DNA from: Chloroflexota bacterium
GTDB lineage: Bacteria; Chloroflexota; Dehalococcoidia; UBA3495
Reading direction: 5' to 3'
NCBI GenBank assembly: GCA_002707185.1
Contig: PAMF01000057.1
Coordinates: 1-5,392, forward strand
Length of the DNA stretch: 5,392 bases
Shown here one piece after another: positions 1-5,392 of this stretch; position 1 is the first letter of the stretch, and every line of letters starts with the position of its first letter. The notes under the pieces were generated by a model that was not told where the DNA came from, searched no databases, and saw nothing but the letters and a program-made list of their open reading frames with translations. Made by a program: the position numbers and the translations under genes.

Positions 1-635
1 ATAGTGTGAGAGATATATGGGAAAATGTAGTTACCCATGACTTTGTGGCACAGCTAGGGGACAACACGTTACCGAGACGAACGTTTGACGTATATTTTGA
101 TCAAGATTATCTATTCATAAGGGATTGGCTCATTCTGCTAAGCATGGCGGCTGCAAAATCCCCCGATTTCGAGTCAGCCCGTCAGATCGTGGCTTTTCTC
201 CATTTAGGGTTGGGTGGGGAAGAAGAATTGTTCCAGGACGCATTCAGGGAACGGGGAATTTCTCCGGCCCAAGTTGACCGGTTGGAATATCGTCCTACCA
301 CTCTGCATTACAGCGGATACCTACGTACGGTTGCATACTCCGGCAAATTTGTTGATCTTTTAATTGCTATGTTAGCTATGGAATGGCCATATTTAGATTG
401 GGCCAGACGTTTAGATCAAGCGGGGAAACAGCCGCAGAATTATTATTATCAAACCTGGATAGACATACATATAAGCCAGGGTATGGTCGAATTTGTGGAC
501 TGGCTGAAAGGTTCTATAGATAAGTTGTGTGTAACGGATCTAGATCAAGAAAATGCCCGTAAAATTTTTAGAGACATACTCAGGTACGAGTTAATGTTTT
601 GGGAAATGGCGGTAAATTCTGAGGTTTGGGCTTAG
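1..635 (+). CDS. tenA: TenA-family aminopyrimidine hydrolase (thiamin pyrimidine salvage), Glu-type, probably 5'-truncated
   Basis: This cytosolic all-helical protein of the TenA/THI-4 (haem-oxygenase-like) family is expected to hydrolyse aminopyrimidine breakdown products of thiamin to HMP. The reading frame is open to the left edge. The first possible start in view is GTG at 6, giving 209 residues, but comparison with Bacillus TenA suggests roughly ten residues are missing, so the true start is probably upstream. Residues counted from that GTG: the GDNTLP turn (18-23), QD at 33-34 (the substrate-binding Asp), the PTTLHY segment (97-102), AMEWPY (124-129) and YELMFWEMA (194-202), whose Glu195 matches the conserved catalytic Glu near the C-terminus. 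Where classical TenA has its nucleophilic Cys, this protein has Met125-Glu126, as in the TenA_E subgroup that lacks the Cys. The gene lies 3 nt before thiD, which supports a thiamin role. The family call is firm; the exact substrate (amino-HMP, its formyl derivative or thiamin) is inferred. Confidence 0.88.
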   Translation, partial: SVRDIWENVVTHDFVAQLGDNTLPRRTFDVYFDQDYLFIRDWLILLSMAAAKSPDFESARQIVAFLHLGLGGEEELFQDAFRERGISPAQVDRLEYRPTTLHYSGYLRTVAYSGKFVDLLIAMLAMEWPYLDWARRLDQAGKQPQNYYYQTWIDIHISQGMVEFVDWLKGSIDKLCVTDLDQENARKIFRDILRYELMFWEMAVNSEVWA

Positions 636-638
636 TAG

Positions 639-1442
639 ATGGAAAAAATTAACAATGTTCCGAAAGCAATGACTATAGCTGGTTCAGATTCCGGTGGTGG
701 TGCTGGAATTCAAGCGGATTTGAAGACTTTTTCGGCGCTAGGTGTTTATGGGGCATCAAGCGTAACTGCTATCACTGTACAAAATACGGTCGGGGTATTT
801 GGGGTTCACGAAATACCGACTGAAATTATATCGGGACAGATTGATGCTGTCATATCGGATATAGGTATCGATTGTATCAAAATAGGTATGTTGTCTAGTA
901 GCTATATAATAGAATGTGTTGCCGATACGCTTCTAAAACATCAAGTATCGTGGCTGGTGGTGGATCCCGTAATGGTAGCTAAAAGTGGTGATTCCCTTCT
1001 TAGGGAAGATGCTTTGGCTGCACTGAAGTCTAAACTTATACCTATGGCATCCGTGGTCACTCCCAATATTCCGGAAGCTGAAACTTTGACGGATATGATT
1101 ATCTCTACTGAAGACGATGTGAAGGAATGTGCGAAAAGAATAGTTGAGTTAGGTGCTAAATCAGTAGTTGTAAAAGGGGGTCACCTAGAGGGCCCAGCTA
1201 CGGATGTATTGTATGACGGATCTAGTTTCGTTGAGTTTACTTCTCCTCGTATATCTTCAAATAATACCCATGGCACAGGGTGTACGTTCGCATCGGCTAT
1301 AACTGCCGGGTTAGCCAAAGACATGACTCTTACGGAATCAGTGGCACAGGCGAAAGAATTCGTGACTGAAGCTATCAGGTCATCTTATGATATCGGATCT
1401 GGACATGGTCCACTAAATCACTTTTTCCGATATTGGACCTGA
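639..1442 (+). CDS. thiD: Hydroxymethylpyrimidine/phosphomethylpyrimidine kinase
   Basis: ThiD is a cytosolic ribokinase-fold enzyme that uses ATP to convert HMP to HMP-P and then HMP-PP, the pyrimidine donor for thiamin phosphate synthase. At 267 residues it is of normal length and appears complete. The N-terminal substrate-binding signature AGSDSGGGAGIQADLKTF lies at residues 14-31. DPVMVAKSGDSLL is at 109-121, TPNIPEAE at 141-148, the nucleotide-site VKGGH at 178-182, and the anion-hole motif HGTGCTFASA at 211-220 with the reactive Cys215 typical of ThiD. The C-terminal GHGPLNH (255-261) is also characteristic. The ATG follows two tandem TAG codons ending tenA by 3 nt. The only Shine-Dalgarno-like bases are GAGG at 621-624, about 14 nt upstream, so translation is probably coupled to tenA. 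ThiD homologues include pyridoxal kinases, but the motifs and the tenA neighbour favour HMP-P kinase. No ThiE or ThiM is fused to it or visible in the window. Confidence 0.96.
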   Translation: MEKINNVPKAMTIAGSDSGGGAGIQADLKTFSALGVYGASSVTAITVQNTVGVFGVHEIPTEIISGQIDAVISDIGIDCIKIGMLSSSYIIECVADTLLKHQVSWLVVDPVMVAKSGDSLLREDALAALKSKLIPMASVVTPNIPEAETLTDMIISTEDDVKECAKRIVELGAKSVVVKGGHLEGPATDVLYDGSSFVEFTSPRISSNNTHGTGCTFASAITAGLAKDMTLTESVAQAKEFVTEAIRSSYDIGSGHGPLNHFFRYWT

Positions 1443-1467
1443 TGCATTAGAATTCAGTTTATACCTC

Positions 1468-1490
1468 AGGTTGTAAGCCTATTTATTATT
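1468..1490 (+). terminator. Weak candidate terminator hairpin after thiD
   Basis: A small hairpin can form from AGGTT (1468-1472) and AGCCT (1476-1480), five pairs including one G-U, with a GTA loop. It is followed by the AT-rich run ATTTATTATT. An alternative pairing joins ACCTGA (1437-1442, covering the thiD stop) with TCAGGT (1466-1471) across a 23-nt loop, and the two foldings are mutually exclusive. The stem is short and there is no clean U-tract, so this is a poor intrinsic terminator. It is listed because it sits in the right place between the two apparent transcription units. Confidence 0.2.
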
Positions 1491-1501
1491 GGGGTTTTCG
1501 G

Positions 1502-1530
1502 ATCTGCAGATTATCTTGTCGGGATATAAT
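1502..1530 (+). promoter_or_regulatory. Candidate promoter with palindrome in the -35 region, upstream of ileS
   Basis: A perfect TATAAT hexamer lies at 1525-1530. The perfect 10-bp palindrome ATCTGCAGAT (1502-1511) occupies the place where the -35 element would be. No good TTGACA-like hexamer is present at 16-18 nt spacing, so either the promoter is weak or activator-dependent, or the match is chance in AT-rich DNA. If used, the ileS leader would be about 160 nt long. The palindrome could be an operator half-site pair, but it is short and contains a PstI-like CTGCAG core that occurs by chance fairly often. Confidence 0.25.
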
Positions 1531-1587
1531 TTATAGTTTCGGCTAAATAAATTGGTATTTTGTCTAAACTCATTCCTGATAAGTTAC

Positions 1588-1621
1588 TTGATCTCTGTGG
1601 ATGCAGCTATTACGGTATAAT
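1588..1621 (+). promoter_or_regulatory. Second candidate ileS promoter
   Basis: TATAAT occurs at 1616-1621 within GGTATAATAACA. The nearest -35-like hexamer, TTGATC (1588-1593), is 22 nt away, longer than the usual 16-18. Transcription from here would start near 1628 and give an untranslated leader of about 72 nt to the preferred ileS start. It would also exclude the upstream ATG at 1601 from the message, consistent with the later start. The evidence is sequence resemblance only. Confidence 0.25.
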
Positions 1622-1684
1622 AACAGTCGTAAAACATTTGAAACGAATAATCGATTGAGTTGGTTCCGTTTATCCATAATAAAT

Positions 1685-1690
1685 AGAGGT
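1685..1690 (+). promoter_or_regulatory. Ribosome binding site that decides the ileS start
   Basis: AGAGGT lies 9 nt before the ATG at 1700 and is a good Shine-Dalgarno match at good spacing. No comparable site precedes the in-frame ATG at 1601. The protein family alignment also begins at MFEP, encoded from 1700. Confidence 0.75.
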
Positions 1691-1699
1691 ATTCCGATA

Positions 1700-4600
1700 A
1701 TGTTCGAGCCTGTCTCCAGTAGGGTCAGTTTCCCCGAAATAGATGCTAGTGTCCTTCAATTGTGGAAGGACAAGGATGTTTTTGCGAGAGCTTCTGAAGA
1801 GAGAATGGAATCGCCTTCGTTCATGTTGTATGAAGGCCCGCCCACCGCTAATGGTAGTCCGGGTATCCATCACGTGCTGGCTCGTGTGTTTAAGGACGTC
1901 ATATGCCGATACCGTACGATGAAGGGTTATAAAGTATTACGAAAAGGCGGTTGGGACACTCATGGCTTGCCAGTAGAATTAGAAGTTGAAAAAGAACTGG
2001 GCTTGAATTCCAAGCAGGAGATAGAAGAATACGGTATTGAGAAGTTCAATCAACGATGCAAGGAAAGTGTGTTTCGGTATGTCCAAGAATGGGAGGTAAT
2101 GACTGATCGCATTGGGTTTTGGGTGGACATGGCAACCCCCTATGTGACGCTCGAAAACGAATATATTGAATCAGGATGGTGGATTTTAAAACAGCTTTGG
2201 GACAGAGATCTTTTATACCAAGGTGTACGGGGGACCCCTCACTGTCCGCGCTGCGAAACTAGTCTTAGCTCTCACGAGGTGGCTCTTGGATATAAAGAAA
2301 ATACCCCTGATCCTTCGGTCTTCATAAAATTCGAACTTGTTTCTCAGGACACCTCTGACGATGTTTCAACTTATCTTTTAGCCTGGACCACTACTCCGTG
2401 GACTCTGGCGGGTAATACAGCTTTAGCAATCTCGGAAACAGAAGAATATTCTGTGATACAGGTAGATGGGTCAAACGGACAGGAGCGATTGATCCTGGCG
2501 AGTAAATTGGTATCGTCTGCCATCAAGGAAGACTACCAAATTATATCTACTATCAAGGGATCAGATTTGGTTGGTTCGAAATACGTACCTTTATATGATC
2601 CGTTTAAGTTCAACTTGGATGAATTGCATATGGGTAGGTTCGATGGAGGACAACTTTTACGAGGACTTTCCGAAGAAACTGCCTCGGGTTCATGGCAGGT
2701 TTATGCTGGAGATTTCGTTTCCATGGAGGACGGAACAGGGGTGGTTCATATAGCTCCAGCATTTGGTGACGAGGATCTTAATTTAGGTAAAGAACGTGGC
2801 TTGGCTTTCGTACAACACGTTAATCTCCAAGGGAACATTGTCGGATCCTATTCTTATGCCGGTAAATTCGTTAAAGATGCCGATGGCCAAATTATTGATG
2901 AGTTGCAAGAAAGAGGCCTTCTTTATCATAAGGAAACCTACCGTCATACTTACCCGTTTTGCTGGCGATGTGATACGCCGGTGCTTTACTATGCGAAGCC
3001 CTCTTGGTATATCAGGACTACATCCGTAAAGGACAGGCTGGTGGAGGGAAACCAAAATATCAACTGGTATCCTGACTACATTAAGGATGGTCGATTTGGC
3101 GAATGGCTGGGTAATAACGTTGACTGGGCTATATCTAGAGAGCGCTATTGGGGAACTCCTATACCAATCTGGATATGTGATCAATGTGGTCATCAAGAAT
3201 GCGTTGGTGGAGTCCAAGAATTGTCTGAAAAGTGCCTCCCTTCTTGTCAAGACGAAATTTCAGCATTAGATTTGCATCGCCCCTATGTAGATGAGATAAA
3301 ACTGAAATGTACGTCTCATGGGTGTGAAGGGTTAATGAGCCGGATCCCGGAGGTTATGGATGCTTGGTTCGATTCTGGAGCGATGCCCTTCGCACAGTGG
3401 CATTATCCATTTGACAACGAATCAATTGACACAGATGGTAGATTCCCCGCTGATTATATTTGTGAAGCTGTGGACCAAACTAGAGGGTGGTTTTATAGCC
3501 TCCATGCACTTTCGACTTTATTAAAAAATCAGCCCGCCTACAAGAATGTTATTTGCCTTGGCCTTATCTTAGACGGCCGGGGTCAGAAGATGAGCAAGAG
3601 AATCGGAAACGTGGTGGAACCACTATCCGTTCTGGACGCTCACGGTGCGGATGCTTTGCGTTGGTATCTGTTTACTGCATCACACCCAGGTGAACCTAGG
3701 AGATTTTCCGATAAGCTCGTTAATGAGACTTTGCGCAGGGTATTGCTTACTCTTTGGAATGTGTATTCATTTTTTATTAATTACGCGACTATTGACGAGT
3801 TTCATCCGGATCATATCCCCGAAAACTGGGTGCCAGAAAATGAATTGGACAGATGGATTCTTTCTGAGTTGAATGTATTGGTAGGTCAAGTGGATGGTTA
3901 TTTGAATGAATACAATCCTACTGATGCGGGTAGGCGTATTCAGGAATTCATTGATCAGCTTTCGAATTGGTATGTCAGGCGGAGCCGCCGAAGGTTCTGG
4001 AAAAGCGAGAATGATGGAGATAAACTCTCCGCCTACGCTGCGTTATATGATTGTTTAGTTACATTATCTAAGCTGATGGCTCCGCTGGCTCCTTTTATAG
4101 CCGAAAAGATCTATCAAAACCTGGTGTTTGGCGTTGATCCGGGCCAGACTGATAGTGTTCATCTCGCAGTCTTTCCAGAAATTGACCAGTCTCTGATAGA
4201 CCAGGAACTGATGGAAGCGACGAGACTGGCGATGAGATTTTCTAGCATGGGACGATCCGCGCGATCAAAGGCCGGTTTAAAAGTTAGGCAACCGCTGGCG
4301 TCACTATTTGTACGAGTTCGTAATGCCGAGGAGGAGAAGTATATTCGGTTAGTTGAACCTCAGATTCTTGAAGAGTTAAACATCAAAAAGATCGAATTCA
4401 AAAGTGACGTGGAGAATTTCTATCAGCGAGCGGTCAATGAATCAGAAGATCCTTCTAATGCAGTGATTCAGTTAGATAATTATTCTGTATGCTTGGACTC
4501 AGGATATATGGCTGCGGTGAACGCAGAGATTACAGAAGAGTTGGCTAGTGAAGGTTTAGCCCGGGAATTGGCTCACCGTGTCCAAGGGCTAAGGCGCGAT

Positions 4601-4804
4601 GCTAAGTTTGAATTAACTGACCGTATCATTGTCTATTATGATGGGCCTGATGCGATCTCCAGAGTGATGGCGGAGCACTTGGAATACATTTCTCAGGAGA
4701 CTCTAAGCGATGATGTGATACTTGGCTCGCCTGATGATGGAACCGCGTCTTCTCTTCAAACGATTGAGGGGATGGAAGTTATGTTAGACGTAAGGCGCGT
4801 TTAG
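1700..4804 (+). CDS. ileS: Isoleucyl-tRNA synthetase, type 2 (eukaryote-like), with GIHH in place of HIGH
   Basis: This cytosolic class I synthetase charges tRNA-Ile with isoleucine and edits misactivated valine. From the ATG at 1700 it has 1034 residues, typical of long IleRS2. The catalytic Rossmann domain contains EGPPTANG followed by GIHH (55-58), where most relatives read HxGH, then GGWDTHGLPVE (83-93). The CP1 editing domain shows AWTTTPWTLAGN (228-239) and GTGVVHIAPAFGDED (345-359), with Asp359 the likely conserved editing Asp. Cys pairs 182/185, 421/424, 493/496 and 537/542 would supply two zinc sites as in other IleRS. DQTRGWFYSL (592-601) and KMSKR (630-634) complete the active site. 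The anticodon-binding helices span about 716-807, including WYVRRSRRRFW (757-767), and the type 2 C-terminal domain ends with HRVQGLRRDAKFELTDRI (959-976). A 33-residue N-terminal extension from ATG 1601 is possible but looks unlike the family and was rejected. mutM follows 11 nt downstream. Confidence 0.96.
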   Translation: MFEPVSSRVSFPEIDASVLQLWKDKDVFARASEERMESPSFMLYEGPPTANGSPGIHHVLARVFKDVICRYRTMKGYKVLRKGGWDTHGLPVELEVEKELGLNSKQEIEEYGIEKFNQRCKESVFRYVQEWEVMTDRIGFWVDMATPYVTLENEYIESGWWILKQLWDRDLLYQGVRGTPHCPRCETSLSSHEVALGYKENTPDPSVFIKFELVSQDTSDDVSTYLLAWTTTPWTLAGNTALAISETEEYSVIQVDGSNGQERLILASKLVSSAIKEDYQIISTIKGSDLVGSKYVPLYDPFKFNLDELHMGRFDGGQLLRGLSEETASGSWQVYAGDFVSMEDGTGVVHIAPAFGDEDLNLGKERGLAFVQHVNLQGNIVGSYSYAGKFVKDADGQIIDELQERGLLYHKETYRHTYPFCWRCDTPVLYYAKPSWYIRTTSVKDRLVEGNQNINWYPDYIKDGRFGEWLGNNVDWAISRERYWGTPIPIWICDQCGHQECVGGVQELSEKCLPSCQDEISALDLHRPYVDEIKLKCTSHGCEGLMSRIPEVMDAWFDSGAMPFAQWHYPFDNESIDTDGRFPADYICEAVDQTRGWFYSLHALSTLLKNQPAYKNVICLGLILDGRGQKMSKRIGNVVEPLSVLDAHGADALRWYLFTASHPGEPRRFSDKLVNETLRRVLLTLWNVYSFFINYATIDEFHPDHIPENWVPENELDRWILSELNVLVGQVDGYLNEYNPTDAGRRIQEFIDQLSNWYVRRSRRRFWKSENDGDKLSAYAALYDCLVTLSKLMAPLAPFIAEKIYQNLVFGVDPGQTDSVHLAVFPEIDQSLIDQELMEATRLAMRFSSMGRSARSKAGLKVRQPLASLFVRVRNAEEEKYIRLVEPQILEELNIKKIEFKSDVENFYQRAVNESEDPSNAVIQLDNYSVCLDSGYMAAVNAEITEELASEGLARELAHRVQGLRRDAKFELTDRIIVYYDGPDAISRVMAEHLEYISQETLSDDVILGSPDDGTASSLQTIEGMEVMLDVRRV

Positions 4805-4815
4805 CAAAAGTTGTT

Positions 4816-5392
4816 ATGCCTGAACTCCCTGAGGTTGAAAATACTCGACGATATCTGGCAGAACAAGGCCTGGTTGGGGCTAGGTTTGAAAGCGCGAATA
4901 TAGGTTGGGCCCGGACTATAAAAACACCTTCATTAGAAGACTTTGTTCTCGGGATTCCGGGTCGAAAAGTTACAGATATCGGGAGACGTGGCAAATATCT
5001 AATCATTACTTTGGCCTATGACACTTATAACCCGATCTCTTTCCTCGTCATTCATTTAGGTATGACCGGTGGCTTGCGGTTACATCATAAATCCAAGCCT
5101 CGTCCGGAATTAGTAAGGCATACTTTTTCATTCCAGGACGGAAAGGAACTTAGGTTTATAGATCCCCGAAAATTTGGACATATGTGGCTAGTGAATGATT
5201 GGGAAAATGCCCTTCCGAAATTTGGGCCGGAGCCTCTTGAGTCTGAATTCACCATCGAGTTTCTTGTTGAGGCCTGTAAGCAAAGGAAAATCCCAATTAA
5301 AGCGTTATTACTGGAACAATCCGTAATTGCTGGATTGGGGAACTTATACGTGGATGAATCCCTTTATATATCGGGTGTACATCCGAGCCGTT
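4816..5392 (+). CDS. mutM: Formamidopyrimidine-DNA glycosylase (Fpg/MutM), 3' end beyond window
   Basis: This DNA repair enzyme removes 8-oxoguanine and formamidopyrimidines and nicks the abasic site by beta,delta-elimination. Translating from ATG 4816 gives 192 uninterrupted residues to the window edge, out of a usual length of about 270-290. The start is fixed by the catalytic N-terminus MPELPEVE: Pro2 (the nucleophile after Met removal), Glu3 and Glu6. GRRGKY carries the phosphate-contacting Lys60, HLGMTG (80-85) the DNA-intercalating Met83, and DPRKFG (116-121) the Arg118 and Phe120 of the base-flipping triad. AGLGNLYVDESLY (172-184) is the H2TH signature with the conserved Asn176, followed by GVHPSR. 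The C-terminal zinc finger lies outside the window, so its integrity is unknown. The gene starts 11 nt after the ileS stop with only a purine-rich AAAAG (4806-4810) and no proper Shine-Dalgarno, so coupled translation is likely. The motifs favour Fpg over its relative Nei. Confidence 0.95.
   Translation, partial: MPELPEVENTRRYLAEQGLVGARFESANIGWARTIKTPSLEDFVLGIPGRKVTDIGRRGKYLIITLAYDTYNPISFLVIHLGMTGGLRLHHKSKPRPELVRHTFSFQDGKELRFIDPRKFGHMWLVNDWENALPKFGPEPLESEFTIEFLVEACKQRKIPIKALLLEQSVIAGLGNLYVDESLYISGVHPSR

Noticed and set aside
1..635. PqqC-like or haem-oxygenase-like enzyme instead of TenA
   Set aside because: The GDNTLP turn, the YELMFWEMA motif and the adjacent thiD all point to TenA.
1601..1699. 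In-frame N-terminal extension of ileS from ATG 1601 (33 extra residues)
   Set aside because: The extension is not like the IleRS N-terminus, has no good Shine-Dalgarno, and covers a TATAAT box. A strong AGAGGT site precedes the ATG at 1700, where family similarity begins.
1443..1699. T-box riboswitch or other structured leader for ileS
   Set aside because: No T-box antiterminator core, specifier-stem motifs or strong terminator hairpin could be found by eye. Only short, poorly paired stems are present.
2783..3250. 155-codon open frame on the minus strand inside ileS
   Set aside because: It lies wholly opposite a strongly conserved part of ileS, resembles no family I recognise, and is best explained as a shadow of that coding sequence. 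The shorter open frames at 1670-1873, 2571-2753, 2796-3029, 3087-3269, 3645-3872 and 4779-5006 are rejected for the same reason.
1700..4804. Acquired mupirocin-resistance gene (mupA-like) on a mobile element
   Set aside because: There are no transposase, integrase, terminal repeats or plasmid genes nearby. Base composition looks like its neighbours and the flanks are housekeeping genes, so a native ileS is more likely.

Overview
The window holds four same-strand genes, packed head to tail apart from one gap, and reads as an ordinary bacterial chromosomal segment. No insertion sequence, phage gene, CRISPR array, tRNA or rRNA was seen. Base composition is moderate to AT-leaning. The organism cannot be named from this sequence alone. 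The type 2 (eukaryote-like) isoleucyl-tRNA synthetase, with GIHH in place of HIGH, and the general flavour of the proteins would fit a Chloroflexota-like lineage or another phylum with IleRS2 as its housekeeping enzyme. That placement is a weak inference.

Layout: (1) from the left edge to 635, a TenA-family aminopyrimidine salvage protein whose N-terminus is probably cut off by the window edge; (2) 639-1442, thiD, the HMP/HMP-P kinase, starting 3 nt after the tenA stop; (3) 1443-1699, a 257-nt gap, the only sizeable noncoding stretch, with two TATAAT hexamers, a perfect 10-bp palindrome and a weak hairpin; (4) 1700-4804, ileS, 1034 codons, starting at an internal ATG behind a good Shine-Dalgarno rather than at the upstream in-frame ATG at 1601; (5) 4816 to the right edge, the first 192 codons of mutM (formamidopyrimidine-DNA glycosylase), 11 nt after the ileS stop and cut off before its C-terminal zinc finger.

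How the genes fit together: tenA and thiD form a compact thiamin-pyrimidine salvage pair. TenA would release HMP from degraded thiamin and ThiD would phosphorylate it to HMP-P and HMP-PP for coupling to the thiazole. IleS and MutM look like a second transcription unit joining tRNA charging to oxidative DNA repair, with no evident functional link beyond co-transcription. The two points most worth a second look are the swapped class I signature motif in IleS, a feature linked to very high mupirocin resistance in some IleRS2 enzymes, and the TenA active site, which has Glu instead of the classical catalytic Cys. No wholly new system was found.
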